Below, in pieces: positions 17,760 through 27,056 of a stretch of DNA of 64,000 bases (the first letter of the stretch is position 1; each line of letters starts with the position of its first letter). Made by a program: the position numbers and the translations under genes. A model generated the notes under the pieces. It saw only the letters and a program-made list of their open reading frames with translations. It did no database searches and had not been told where the DNA came from. The stretch lies in contig CAJUDH010000011.1 of the NCBI GenBank assembly GCA_910584845.1, positions 62,001-126,000 on the forward strand. Direction: 5' to 3'. This stretch comes from an uncultured Lachnospiraceae bacterium (GTDB lineage Bacteria; Bacillota; Clostridia; Lachnospirales; Lachnospiraceae).

Positions 17760-18818
17760 TCAGGCCGCCTCCTTCGTATTCTTCCTCTGGAAACGTTCCA
17801 GAAGCCGCCCTCTGGCGGCAATGGCGCTGGGGGCCGAGTTTAAAATCATCATGATAATCAGCACAATGGCGTAAATCAGCATCCGGTAATTATTCAGCCC
17901 CCGCAAAAGCTCCGGAAGCAGCGTCAGGATCACAGCCGATATAATAGAACCCCTGATATTTCCGATACCGCCTAGGACCACATAAACCAAGATCAAAATG
18001 GACATGTTATAGTTAAACTTTTCCGCTGCCAGGCTGGCCAGGTTATGGGAGTATAAAACCCCTGCCATCCCTGCCAAAGAAGCAGAAATACTAAATGCCA
18101 GCAATTTATACTTGGTAATGTTGACCCCTACGGACTCGGCAGCGATACGGTTGTCCCGGATCGCCATAATGGCCCGTCCCGTGCGGGAATGGATCAGGTT
18201 CAATACAATAAATAGCGTCAGCAGCACCAAAACAACCCCTATGGTAAACGTAGAGGCCTTCGGGGTTTTGGTAATGCCCATAGCCCCTTCGATAATCACC
18301 CTTCCGTTTTCCGACAGGTTCAGGTTTGACTTCTTTTCCATAGCGATACGGATGGCCCCGTTATCAACCCCCACATAGATGACGTTCATCACGTTTTTGA
18401 TAATCTCGCCAAACGCCAACGTCACGATGGCCAGGTAATCCCCCCGAAGCCTCAAAACCGGAATACCGATCAGCACGCCGAAAAACGCCGCCACCAACGC
18501 GCCGATAACCAGTGCAATGGCAAAACGCACCGATAGGCTGGGTATGGATTCTGCCATCAGCTTGGTGAAGAAAGACCCGGAAAACGCGCCCACACACATA
18601 AACCCCGCATGCCCGAGGCTCAATTCGCCGGAAATCCCCACAGTCAGATTCAGGGACACGGCTAAAATCACGTACATGCATATGGGGACCAAAAGGCCGT
18701 TGATTTGGTTGGTCATGTGGCCGGTGGCCCCAAGGGCCTGCACGATGATCCAGCCCAATATTACCACCCCGTAAGTGATCCAATGGTCAACCAGCTTTTT
18801 CCTCTTTACACTGTCCAT
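17760..18818 (-). CDS. livM: Branched-chain amino acid ABC transporter permease LivM
   Basis: An inner-membrane permease of about 352 residues with eight or more hydrophobic segments and the conserved ELSLGHAGFMCVGAF and RLRGDYLAIVTLAFGEI motifs of LivM. The start is ambiguous: ATG 18818 (MDSVKRKK) with a weak AGGTG, or GTG 18827, which abuts the livH stop. It is translationally coupled to livH and livG. The C terminus is basic (RGRLLERFQRKNTKE). Confidence 0.94.
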   Translation of the reverse strand: MDSVKRKKLVDHWITYGVVILGWIIVQALGATGHMTNQINGLLVPICMYVILAVSLNLTVGISGELSLGHAGFMCVGAFSGSFFTKLMAESIPSLSVRFAIALVIGALVAAFFGVLIGIPVLRLRGDYLAIVTLAFGEIIKNVMNVIYVGVDNGAIRIAMEKKSNLNLSENGRVIIEGAMGITKTPKASTFTIGVVLVLLTLFIVLNLIHSRTGRAIMAIRDNRIAAESVGVNITKYKLLAFSISASLAGMAGVLYSHNLASLAAEKFNYNMSILILVYVVLGGIGNIRGSIISAVILTLLPELLRGLNNYRMLIYAIVLIIMMILNSAPSAIAARGRLLERFQRKNTKEAA

Positions 18819-18827
18819 ACCACGCAC

Positions 18828-19709
18828 CTACACTTTCTCATGGATTTTTTTGCCCAAAATGCCGGTAGGGCGTACCAAAAGCACAATAATCAGCACGGCA
18901 AACACAATGGCGTCCGCCAGCTGGGAAGAGATATATTTTTTAGCCAGCTGTTCAATAATGCCCAAAATAATCCCCCCGATAAAAGCGCCGGGGATCGAGC
19001 CGATGCCGCCGAACACGGCAGCCGTAAAAGCCTTGATCCCTGGCATGGAACCGATGTAAGGGTTTAGCGTATCATAGGCCGAGCAGTAAAGCACCCCCGC
19101 GACGGCCGCCAGGGCAGAGCCGATGGCAAAGGTCAGGGCAATGGTGCCGTTGACGTTAATGCCCATTAAAGTGGCGGCCCCCCGGTCTTCCGACACGGCC
19201 AGCATGGCCTGGCCCTTTTTTGTCTTGTTGATAAAAGAAGTCAGGCACACCATAACAACCACGCAGGTAAGCACGGTTACAATGGTGACGGCCGAGATGG
19301 ACAATTCCCCCCCCGCCAGCTTCAAAGCCGGAAGGTTCACCACAGACTGGAATTTTTTAGGGTTGGCGCTGAAAATCAGCAAAGCCAGGTTCTGCAAAAG
19401 GTAGCTGACCCCAATGGCCGTAATCAGCACAGCCAGGGAAGAAGCGCCCCGCAGGGGCTTATAGGCAACTTTTTCCACAGTTACCCCTAATAGCGTACAG
19501 ACCGCTACAGCGGCAAGCACACCCAGTATCGGCGGCATTCCCAAAGTGCTGACGATCGTATATGCCGCAAAGGCGCCCACCATGATTATGTCACCGTGGG
19601 CAAAATTCAGCATTTTGGCAATACCGTATACCATTGTGTATCCCAGGGCGATAATCGCATAAATGCTGCCCAAACTGATTCCGCTGATGAAACAGGATAA
19701 AAAACTCAT
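18828..19709 (-). CDS. livH: Branched-chain amino acid ABC transporter permease LivH
   Basis: A 293-residue polytopic permease with the LivH hallmarks GSIYAIIALGYTMVYGI and MLNFAHGDIIMVGAF near the N terminus and GGIGSIPGAFIGGIILGI near the C terminus. It is the second gene of the liv operon, about 100 bases after livJ across a hairpin that may set differential expression. With LivM it forms the membrane channel. Confidence 0.95.
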   Translation of the reverse strand: MSFLSCFISGISLGSIYAIIALGYTMVYGIAKMLNFAHGDIIMVGAFAAYTIVSTLGMPPILGVLAAVAVCTLLGVTVEKVAYKPLRGASSLAVLITAIGVSYLLQNLALLIFSANPKKFQSVVNLPALKLAGGELSISAVTIVTVLTCVVVMVCLTSFINKTKKGQAMLAVSEDRGAATLMGINVNGTIALTFAIGSALAAVAGVLYCSAYDTLNPYIGSMPGIKAFTAAVFGGIGSIPGAFIGGIILGIIEQLAKKYISSQLADAIVFAVLIIVLLVRPTGILGKKIHEKV

Positions 19710-19763
19710 AAGTATGCACCTCGCTTATTTTCACTGCCGGAAAGCATCTTTTGATAGCAATGA

Positions 19764-19788
19764 GAGGGTTGCCAAACCGACAACCCTC
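19764..19788 (-). terminator. Intercistronic hairpin between livJ and livH
   Basis: A perfect 8-bp inverted repeat, GAGGGTTG and CAACCCTC with a 9-nt loop, lies just beyond the livJ stop. There is no T tract, so it is more likely an attenuator or mRNA-stabilising structure that raises livJ relative to the membrane genes than a full terminator. Confidence 0.5.
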
Positions 19789-19809
19789 CCTTGAGCCATG
19801 GACAAACTA

Positions 19810-21021
19810 TTACTGCATGACATAAACCCCATTTTCGATCTTGGCGGCTTTCGGCTCCTTGTTGGGCTCGCCTTCCTCGGTCCATGTCATATCAGAACCG
19901 GTCAAACCGTCAATCGTGATCTCAGTCATGGCAACTTTCATTGCGTCGCAGATATCGGACGCAGACATGTCGGGAGTGATCTTGGCCTGCTCAATCGCGG
20001 CTTTCACTGCATACACCGCATCATAAGCGTCAGCGGCAAACTGGTTGGGGACGTCATTGTAGGCGGCCTTGTAAGCCTCTACAAACGCCTGGCTGCCGGC
20101 CTCGTCAGCAGAGAACGGGGTCAGGAGCATCACGCCTTCGGCCAGGGACGTATCAAAATTCTTCACGGACAGGATGCCGTCCATACCGTCAACCCCGAAG
20201 AAAATCGGCGCATATTCCTTGTCGGCGCACTGTTTCAGCACGGTAGAAGCCTCGGTGTAATAGAAAGGCATGAACAAAAGCTCCGCGCCTGCTTCCTTAC
20301 AGTTGTCGATCTGTACGGAAAAATCGGTTGCGTTATCGGCGGTAAACGCCTCCTCGGCCACAACCTCAAGGCCCACTGCCTGGGCTTCCGCCTGGAAAGA
20401 CTCCAGGATGCCGGTAGAATACTCGGTGGAGCTGTCATAAATGACGCCGATTTTTGTAGCCAGCTTATTCTCGGAAATATATTGGGCAGAAGCCTTGCCC
20501 TGATCCGGGTCCGAGAAACATACACGGAAAACATTGGGCTCGGAAATGCACTCCACGGCCGATCCGGATGGGGTAATCTGGAACAGGTTATCGGAAGCGC
20601 TCTCTGCCGATACGGCAATACAGGGCTTGGAAGTAACCGCGCCGATGAGGATCTGCATATCCCAGTCCTTCAGGGTATTGTACGCATTCACCGCCTTTTC
20701 CGGGTCGTGCTCGTCGTCCTGTGGGTTGTACTCTACCTGGAAGCCGTTCATCCCGCCTGCTTCATTGACTTCGTTAATCGCCAGTTCAATCGCGTTGCGG
20801 ACCCCCAGCCCATAAGCGGCCGCGTCGCCGGTCAAAGGCCCGATCATGCCGATCCGGAAAGCGTCGCCCGGCTCCGCCCCGCCGGCGTTGCCCCCGGCAT
20901 CCTCCGCGTCTGCCTTGGCCTCAGTCCCTGCAGTCGTAGCGTCTGTGGCATTGCCGCCGCCACAGGCAGTCAAAGAAGCAGCCATGGCTACTGCCAGGCC
21001 CAAACCAACAAATCTTCTCAT
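19810..21021 (-). CDS. livJ: Branched-chain amino acid ABC transporter substrate-binding lipoprotein
   Basis: A 403-residue extracytoplasmic binding lipoprotein. It has a basic start, a hydrophobic h-region and a lipobox at LTACGGG (Cys about 20), then an acidic Ala-rich linker, and the mature domain begins FRIGMIGPLTGDAAAYG, typical of the LivJ/LivK family. It is first in the operon, behind a consensus promoter at 21092-21120, and downstream genes encode the matching permeases and ATPases. The ligand is presumed Leu/Ile/Val, but this family also binds other amino acids. Confidence 0.93.
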   Translation of the reverse strand: MRRFVGLGLAVAMAASLTACGGGNATDATTAGTEAKADAEDAGGNAGGAEPGDAFRIGMIGPLTGDAAAYGLGVRNAIELAINEVNEAGGMNGFQVEYNPQDDEHDPEKAVNAYNTLKDWDMQILIGAVTSKPCIAVSAESASDNLFQITPSGSAVECISEPNVFRVCFSDPDQGKASAQYISENKLATKIGVIYDSSTEYSTGILESFQAEAQAVGLEVVAEEAFTADNATDFSVQIDNCKEAGAELLFMPFYYTEASTVLKQCADKEYAPIFFGVDGMDGILSVKNFDTSLAEGVMLLTPFSADEAGSQAFVEAYKAAYNDVPNQFAADAYDAVYAVKAAIEQAKITPDMSASDICDAMKVAMTEITIDGLTGSDMTWTEEGEPNKEPKAAKIENGVYVMQ

Positions 21022-21091
21022 AATTTTTCCTCCTCATTTTTTGAAAACGGCCTTCCGCACGCGCGAAAAGCCAAGCCTAAAGGCTGAAATC

Positions 21092-21120
21092 ATTATAGTA
21101 GTATAAAAAAACATTGTCAA
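21092..21120 (-). promoter_or_regulatory. Sigma-A promoter of the liv operon
   Basis: TTGACA and TATAAT, both perfect, are separated by 17 bases on the minus strand. The leader to livJ is about 65 nt. This is the strongest promoter in the window by match. No CodY-like box was evident to me. Confidence 0.85.
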
Positions 21121-21148
21121 GAACTTTTATGCATAAAACCGGTTCCCC

Positions 21149-22159
21149 CTACCTTTCCCACGGAAGGTCCAGGCTCTCTATGGTCTTATCCCGGAGCATT
21201 AAGTCATTTACCGCCTCTTTCGCCGGCTTCCCGCAAAACAGCACCTGGTTTACCTGAGAGATAATAGGGGCCGACACCTGGTATTTTTCCGCCAGGGCTA
21301 AGCCTGCCTTGGCGGAATAGACGCCTTCCACCACCATCTGCACTTTTTCCATGGCGTCTTCCATCGAATAGCCCTGCCCGATTAAAATACCGGCCCGCCG
21401 GTTGCGGCTGTGCATACTGGCGCAGGTCACGATCAAATCCCCGATGCCTGACAAGCCGGCAAATGTCTGCTGCTTCCCGCCCATAGCCATGCCCAGGTAG
21501 GCGACTTCAACGATACCCCGGGTAATCAGCGCGGCTTTGGTATTGTCCCCGTAACCCAGCCCGTCGGCAATCCCCGCCGCCAGGGCAATGACGTTTTTCA
21601 AAGCGCCGCCCACCTCGATCCCCAGGACGTCCGGGCTTGTGTATACCCGGAACTCCGGCCCCATAAACTGGGTCTGGATATATTCCGCCGTTTTCCGGCT
21701 CCTGGCCCCCACTACGCAGGTGGTGGGGAGCCCCCGGCTTACTTCCTCCGCGTGGCTGGGCCCTGACAGCACCGCCACGTCGGCCCCGGGCAATTCTTCC
21801 TCGATAACCTGGGATAAGGTTTTTAAAGTAGCTTCTTCTATCCCCTTTGCCACATTGACGGTTTTCTGTCCGGCCCGGCAGAAGGCGCCCATCTTTTTTG
21901 CCGTCTGCCTGACATAGATGGACGGCACCGCCATCACCAGGAAATCTTTTTGATCCATGGCCTGGCCTAAATCCGTAGTAAACCCCATCTCCTCCGGCAA
22001 TTCCAAATCCGGCAGGGTTTTTATCCTCCGGGCCTCTTTCAGCTCCCGGATTTCTTCCTCAATGGCCGACCACACCTCCACCTGATGGCCCTGATGGTAC
22101 AAAAGGGAAGCCAAAGCCATCCCCCAGCTCCCCGAACCGATTATGCCTACTGCCGCCAA
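21149..22159 (-). CDS. gpsA: Glycerol-3-phosphate dehydrogenase [NAD(P)+]
   Basis: A 336-residue GpsA that reduces dihydroxyacetone phosphate to sn-glycerol-3-phosphate for phospholipid synthesis. The N-terminal GSGSWGMALA dinucleotide-binding motif, VAKGIE and the C-terminal AGLSGIGDLIVTC motif are diagnostic. The start appears to be a TTG at 22159, with GGGAG about 10 bases upstream. It follows plsY, so the locus makes glycerol-3-phosphate and then acylates it. Confidence 0.95.
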   Translation of the reverse strand: MAAVGIIGSGSWGMALASLLYHQGHQVEVWSAIEEEIRELKEARRIKTLPDLELPEEMGFTTDLGQAMDQKDFLVMAVPSIYVRQTAKKMGAFCRAGQKTVNVAKGIEEATLKTLSQVIEEELPGADVAVLSGPSHAEEVSRGLPTTCVVGARSRKTAEYIQTQFMGPEFRVYTSPDVLGIEVGGALKNVIALAAGIADGLGYGDNTKAALITRGIVEVAYLGMAMGGKQQTFAGLSGIGDLIVTCASMHSRNRRAGILIGQGYSMEDAMEKVQMVVEGVYSAKAGLALAEKYQVSAPIISQVNQVLFCGKPAKEAVNDLMLRDKTIESLDLPWER

Positions 22160-22236
22160 ACCCGATCCACTCCCTTCCCTCGTCTTTATCCCGTATCCAT
22201 ACCGCCTTTACCGTTTTCCTGCGCGCCGCCCGGCCC

Positions 22237-22878
22237 TCATGCCTTGGCCTTTTTTGACCCGACCTTATTCTCAGTCCCTGTCAAAAGCCGCTTTATATTG
22301 CTGCGGTGGCGCCATATCCCCATCAGGCTGATTGCGGCAGCCAGGATACAAAACTCCGGCAGCGCCGCCTCGGCAATGCCAAAATCCCCCCTGACTCCAA
22401 AAAATACCATCCCTGCGCAAAACAGCACCATAACCAGGATAGAACCCAGGGACACATACCGGGTAACCGCCACCACAACCGCAAACACCACCAGGCACGC
22501 CAGCGTCACCCGCCAATCCGTAACAGCCAGAAGCCCGGCGGAAGCCGCTATGCCCTTGCCCCCTTTAAACCCCATGTAAAAAGGGAAATTATGGCCCAAT
22601 ATCACCCCGAAGCCCGTGTACAGCAAATAGACATAAGACAGCTCCGGCTGGGCGCGGAACAAATACCGTACCAGCAGACAGGCAAAAATCGTTTTAAAGG
22701 AATCCCCGATAAATACAATGAGGCCCGCCTTCACCCCCATAACCCGCAGCACATTGGTGCTGCCGGAATTTCCGCTCCCATATTTGCGTATATCCATATT
22801 GTGGGCCTTGCCGTATAAATAACCGGTTTGGAACAGACCGAACACATAGCCGATAAAAAGACAAATTACCCTCTCCAC
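22237..22878 (-). CDS. plsY: Acyl-phosphate:glycerol-3-phosphate acyltransferase PlsY
   Basis: A 213-residue integral membrane acyltransferase transferring an acyl group from acyl-phosphate to glycerol-3-phosphate. The three family motifs are visible: GSGNSGSTN, GHNFPFYMGFKGGKG and a C-terminal segment that includes VSLGSI. It starts with GTG at 22878, overlapping the der stop codon by one base, with AAAGGAG 5 bases upstream, indicating translational coupling. Confidence 0.94.
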   Translation of the reverse strand: MERVICLFIGYVFGLFQTGYLYGKAHNMDIRKYGSGNSGSTNVLRVMGVKAGLIVFIGDSFKTIFACLLVRYLFRAQPELSYVYLLYTGFGVILGHNFPFYMGFKGGKGIAASAGLLAVTDWRVTLACLVVFAVVVAVTRYVSLGSILVMVLFCAGMVFFGVRGDFGIAEAALPEFCILAAAISLMGIWRHRSNIKRLLTGTENKVGSKKAKA

Positions 22879-24206
22879 TACTGCTCCTTTCCGGAACGTT
22901 CCCGAATCAAAAACTTTAAGGACGTCCCCCTAAAACCAAACGACTCCCGGATCCGGTTCTCCAAATACCGGATATAAGAAAAATGCATCAGTTCCTTGTC
23001 ATTGACAAAAATTACAAAGGTCGGCGGTTTTACCGCCACCTGGGTGATATAAAAAAGCTTCAGCCGCTTCCCCTTGTCCGACGGCGGCTGCTGCAAGGCC
23101 ACCGCTTCGGAAATAATCTCGTTAAGCACGCCTGTAGCCACCCGCAGGTTCTGGTTCTGGCACACCAAATCGACCATGTCAAACAAATTGGCCATCCGCT
23201 GGCCCGTCACCGCCGAAATAAAAACCAGCTCCGCGTAGGATAAAAACGAAAGGGTGCTGCGGATCTTTTTGGTATATTCATAAATGGTTTTATCGTCCTT
23301 CTCGACGGCGTCCCATTTGTTGACCGCCACCAGGATCCCCTTCCCCCGGTCATGGGCGATGCCGGCAATTTTTGCATCCTGCTCCGTCACGCCCTCGGTG
23401 GCGTCGATAACCAAAATGACCACATCCGCCCTCTCCACGGCAGAAATGGCCCGGATAATGCTGTAACGCTCCAGGTCCTCTTTAATCCTGCTTTTTCTGC
23501 GCAGCCCCGCCGTATCAATAAACACATATTCCGTGCCGTTATGGGATACCTCGGTATCTACCGCGTCCCGGGTGGTCCCGGCTATATCCGACACAATCAC
23601 CCGGTTGGCGCCGATCAATTTATTAATAATGGAAGACTTCCCCACGTTCGGTTTACCGACAATGGCTACCCTGGTGCGGTCATCCTCTTCTTCCTCCAAA
23701 TGCCCGGCCGTAAAATGCCCGGCTACCTGATCCAGCAAATCCCCGATCCCCAGCCGGCCGGCTGCCGATACGGGGACCGGGTCGCCAATGCCCAGGTTAT
23801 AAAACTCATATACGTCATTTCCGTATTTCTGGAAATCATCCACTTTGTTTACCGCCAGCACCACCGGTTTCGCAGACCGGCGCAGCATGTCCGCCACTTT
23901 GGAATCCGAATCCACCAGGCCCTGGCGCACATCCACCAGGAAAAGGATTACGTCCGCCGTGTCTATGGCAATCTGCGCCTGTTCCCGCATCTGGGCCAGG
24001 ATTACATCCTTGCTGTCCGGCTCGATCCCCCCTGTATCTATCAGGGTAAAATTCATGTTCAGCCAGGTACAGTCCGCATAGATCCTGTCCCTGGTCACTC
24101 CGGGCGTATCCTTTACGATAGAAATGGCCCCTCCCGCCAGCGCATTAAACAGCGTGGACTTCCCCACGTTGGGCCGCCCCACGATTGCAACGATCGGTTT
24201 ACTCAT
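22878..24206 (-). CDS. der: Ribosome biogenesis GTPase Der (EngA)
   Basis: A 442-residue GTPase with two tandem G domains, acting in 50S assembly. The first P-loop is GRPNVGKST (residues 10-18) and the second GKPNVGKSS (near 183). Each is followed by DTGG/DTAG switch motifs and NKVD/NKWD specificity motifs. The C-terminal KH-like domain is present (VKPPTFVIFVNDKELMHFSY). The gene order DUF512-der-plsY-gpsA fits Clostridia. Confidence 0.97.
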   Translation of the reverse strand: MSKPIVAIVGRPNVGKSTLFNALAGGAISIVKDTPGVTRDRIYADCTWLNMNFTLIDTGGIEPDSKDVILAQMREQAQIAIDTADVILFLVDVRQGLVDSDSKVADMLRRSAKPVVLAVNKVDDFQKYGNDVYEFYNLGIGDPVPVSAAGRLGIGDLLDQVAGHFTAGHLEEEEDDRTRVAIVGKPNVGKSSIINKLIGANRVIVSDIAGTTRDAVDTEVSHNGTEYVFIDTAGLRRKSRIKEDLERYSIIRAISAVERADVVILVIDATEGVTEQDAKIAGIAHDRGKGILVAVNKWDAVEKDDKTIYEYTKKIRSTLSFLSYAELVFISAVTGQRMANLFDMVDLVCQNQNLRVATGVLNEIISEAVALQQPPSDKGKRLKLFYITQVAVKPPTFVIFVNDKELMHFSYIRYLENRIRESFGFRGTSLKFLIRERSGKEQ

Positions 24207-24209
24207 AAT

Positions 24210-25592
24210 TTATCCCTTTATCTCCTTTAGCTCATATCCCCTTGCGGGGGCGCCGCCTCCTGCCTGCTGCCTGCCTGGGCGCAAAATAGCCTCTACCAGG
24301 TCCTGACCGCCTGATTTTACAATATTTACCGGTATTTGTAAAGCATTTTCCACCTGGGCACGGGTTACGTCATCCAAAAATACTTCCTCCCCGCTCCGGA
24401 ACATACAAGAAGGCAGCAGTAGCCTTTCCCCCAGGTTTTGGCCCGACAGCTGGCGGATTATATCTTGCCCGGTAAGCAGCCCGGCTACGGTGACCTTCTC
24501 ACCGAAAAAATCATTGCGGATGGGGTAAACATGCACTTTTTTCCAGGGGTATTTGCCGGTAACCTTTTCTACCAGCCGTTTCAGGTGGGGATAGGCCAGC
24601 TGCCCCGTGGCGATGGACAAGGTTTCCGGCTTACGGGACCCCTCCTTGCCCTCCCCCCGCCTAAGGGCTTTCATTACCTCACATTCCAGAAGCCGCAGCA
24701 TGCCTACCCCGTTTTCCAGCTGCGGATAGCCGTCGTAACGCCCTTCTTCCGGCAGGGCGCGCCCGGCCAGCAGGTATAGCTCGTCGCTGGCATGGACAAA
24801 ATGGGTGCCGCGTTCCCGGTATACCCTTTTTTGCCATCCCTCCACAATATCCAGGGCCTCCTCTGCCGCCGCCTTGTCAAAAGGTTCCAAGGGGTATAGG
24901 CCTTCCCGGAACTTGGTCAAGCCGACGGGGACCACAGAAAGGCTTTCCATATATGGCAGGTACCCGGCCAGGTCCTCAATGGTCCGGTTCAGCTCTTCCC
25001 CGTCATTGACCCCCTTGCACAATACAATCTGCCCGTTCATGGGAACCCCGGCCTCAAAAAGCATACGGACCTTTTTCAGCGCCTCGCCGGCAAAGCGGTT
25101 GTTCAGCATCATACAGCGCAGCTTTGGGTTTGTCGTGTGGACAGAAATATTAATCGGCGCCAGTTTATATCGGATAATGCGGCGGATATCCCTGTCTTTC
25201 ATATTGGTCAGCGTAACATAATTGCCCTGCAAAAACGATAGCCGGGAATCGTCGTCCTTGAAATAAAGGGTTTCCCGCATCCCCGGGGGCATCTGGTCAA
25301 TAAAGCAAAAAATGCATTGGTTGCTGCAGGATTTATAGTCGCTCATAAGGCCGTTTTCAAAAGTAAGGCCCAAATCCCCGCAGCCGTCCCCCAATTCCAG
25401 CTCCCACAGCTCCCCGTCTTCTTTTTCCACCAGCAGGATTGTGTTTTCGCCTCCCACATAATATTCATAGTCGAAAATATCTTCGACCTCGTTTCCGTTG
25501 ACTTCCAAAAGCCGGTCCCCCGGCGCCAGCTCCATCTCCTCTGCAATAGACCCCGGCTCCACGCCGATTATCTTATGCCCCCGTTTCTCCAT
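24210..25592 (-). CDS. DUF512 family radical-SAM/PDZ protein
   Basis: A 460-residue protein of the DUF512 family commonly found next to der in Clostridia. A PDZ-like N terminus (IIGVEPGSIAEEMELAPGD) is followed by a cysteine motif CxxxCxxC (CSNQCIFC, near residue 92) that could hold an Fe-S cluster, and then a barrel-like region and the DUF512 domain. The start is ATG 25592 with GGAGGA 7 bases upstream; an open extension to 25631 lacks a ribosome site. The biochemical role is unknown. It is divergent from the PRPP synthetase gene. Confidence 0.88.
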   Translation of the reverse strand: MEKRGHKIIGVEPGSIAEEMELAPGDRLLEVNGNEVEDIFDYEYYVGGENTILLVEKEDGELWELELGDGCGDLGLTFENGLMSDYKSCSNQCIFCFIDQMPPGMRETLYFKDDDSRLSFLQGNYVTLTNMKDRDIRRIIRYKLAPINISVHTTNPKLRCMMLNNRFAGEALKKVRMLFEAGVPMNGQIVLCKGVNDGEELNRTIEDLAGYLPYMESLSVVPVGLTKFREGLYPLEPFDKAAAEEALDIVEGWQKRVYRERGTHFVHASDELYLLAGRALPEEGRYDGYPQLENGVGMLRLLECEVMKALRRGEGKEGSRKPETLSIATGQLAYPHLKRLVEKVTGKYPWKKVHVYPIRNDFFGEKVTVAGLLTGQDIIRQLSGQNLGERLLLPSCMFRSGEEVFLDDVTRAQVENALQIPVNIVKSGGQDLVEAILRPGRQQAGGGAPARGYELKEIKG

Positions 25593-25750
25593 GTCATCTT
25601 CCTCCACCGGCCCATGTATGGCAAAGGCCAAACCGCCTGCATCCTCCTGAAACCATGGGCTTTTCCCTTCGCCATTCCATCATAGCAACATTCTGCGCCT
25701 TTGTAAAGGAACCCGCCTTTGTTTTTTTTAACAAAATACTGCGCCGCCTA

Positions 25751-25780
25751 TTGACTGCCGGCTCCGGGCAATGCTATAAG
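25751..25780 (+). promoter_or_regulatory. Sigma-A promoter of the PRPP synthetase gene
   Basis: TTGACT and TATAAG with an 18-base spacer lie about 30 bases upstream of the ATG at 25813, where GAGGAAGGGGG forms the ribosome site. Confidence 0.65.
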
Positions 25781-25812
25781 TAAGGTAACAAATTGAGGAA
25801 GGGGGCCTATTC

Positions 25813-26997
25813 ATGGCAAATCAAAACATGTGCAATGCCGCTGTGCCCATTGCCCCGCTTAAAATCGCCGCCCTGGAGGGCAGCTGTGGACTGGCACAAA
25901 AAGTCAACCGCCATATCTTGGAATTCCGTAACAACGGCAAGGCAGGACGGGGCTGCCAAGGGAATCCGGACAGCCGGGATGACGCCATGGATTCTTTCCT
26001 CCTGGGCGTGTCTTGCCCCCGGTCTGAAACCGGTGAAGCCAAAGCCGCCATCCAGGAATCCGTACGGGGCACGGACCTTTTCCTCCTGGCAGACGTCACC
26101 TGCCACAGCGTTACTTACCCGGCCTGGGGCCACGTAAACCACCTGTCCCCGGACGGCCATTTCCAAAATTTGAAACGGGTCATCGGCGCTTGTGTTGCCG
26201 CCGCCTACCGGATCAACGTAATGATGCCCTTTCTGTATGAAGGCCGCCAGCACCGGCGGGACCAGCGGGAATCCCTGGACTGCGCCATCGCTTTGAATGA
26301 GCTTGCAGCCATGGGCGTTTCCAACATTATCACCTTTGACGCCCACGACCCAAGGGTAGAAAACGCCGTCCCTTTAGACGGCTTCGATAACTTTATGCCC
26401 ACTTACCCGTTTATAAGGACCCTGTTTTGCCATGGCGGCCATCCCCTGGAAACAGATAAAAGCCGCCTCATGGCCATCAGCCCCGACGAAGGGTCCATGG
26501 GCCGGGCCGTATACCTGGCCAACCATTTGGGGGTCGATATGGGGGTGTTTTACAAACGCCGGGACTATTCCAGGGCCATTGACGGCCGCGGCCCCGTTGT
26601 GGCCCACGAATTTTTGGGGCCCCCTGTGAAAGGCAAGACGGCCCTTATCATCGACGATATGATCGCCTCTGGCGAGAGCATGCTGGATACGGCCAGGGAA
26701 CTAAAAAGGCGGGAAGCCGCAAAAGTGGTGATCTGCTGTACGTTCGGCCTGTTTACCAAAGGGTTGGAGAAATTTGACGAATTTTACCACAAGGGATATA
26801 TTGACTGCGTCGCTACCACCAATTTGAATTACCGCCCCCAGGAGCTTTTGCAGCGGGAATGGTACCTGGAAGCGGACATGAGCCGATACGTGGCCGCTAT
26901 CATCTACGCGTTCAACCACAACCGTCCCATAGGGAAAACCCTTGGCTTGGCCGATAAAACCCAGCGGCTGGTACCGAATTGCCGGCCTGGTACATAA
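25813..26997 (+). CDS. prs: Ribose-phosphate pyrophosphokinase (long, divergent form)
   Basis: A 394-residue PRPP synthetase making phosphoribosyl pyrophosphate from ribose-5-phosphate and ATP. The PRPP-binding loop is seen as IIDDMIASGESMLDTA near residue 277, and a divergent catalytic region reads ITFDAHDPRVENAVP near 175. The N terminus is about 70 residues longer than classic Prs and lacks its usual opening, as seen in a clostridial subgroup. It has its own promoter and a terminator at 27028-27056. Being single and divergent, it may be either the main or a second Prs of this organism. Confidence 0.88.
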   Translation: MANQNMCNAAVPIAPLKIAALEGSCGLAQKVNRHILEFRNNGKAGRGCQGNPDSRDDAMDSFLLGVSCPRSETGEAKAAIQESVRGTDLFLLADVTCHSVTYPAWGHVNHLSPDGHFQNLKRVIGACVAAAYRINVMMPFLYEGRQHRRDQRESLDCAIALNELAAMGVSNIITFDAHDPRVENAVPLDGFDNFMPTYPFIRTLFCHGGHPLETDKSRLMAISPDEGSMGRAVYLANHLGVDMGVFYKRRDYSRAIDGRGPVVAHEFLGPPVKGKTALIIDDMIASGESMLDTARELKRREAAKVVICCTFGLFTKGLEKFDEFYHKGYIDCVATTNLNYRPQELLQREWYLEADMSRYVAAIIYAFNHNRPIGKTLGLADKTQRLVPNCRPGT

Positions 26998-27027
26998 CCG
27001 GATTGCCCGTAGCGGGCCCGGTTCCCC

Positions 27028-27056
27028 GGCGCGTTTCCAAGCAGGGCGCCCTTTTT
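27028..27056 (+). terminator. Terminator of the PRPP synthetase gene
   Basis: A GGCGC/GCGCC stem with a 13-nt loop is followed by CTTTTT on the plus strand. It sits between the convergent prs and pgeF genes and slightly overlaps the pgeF 3' end. Confidence 0.55.

Noticed and set aside
19798..21087. A 429-codon open frame on the plus strand opposite livJ
   Set aside because: It mirrors the codon pattern of livJ, has no domain signature and lacks a ribosome site; livJ is a clear family member.
23352..24230. A 292-codon open frame opposite der
   Set aside because: Antisense shadow of a certain GTPase gene in GC-rich DNA.
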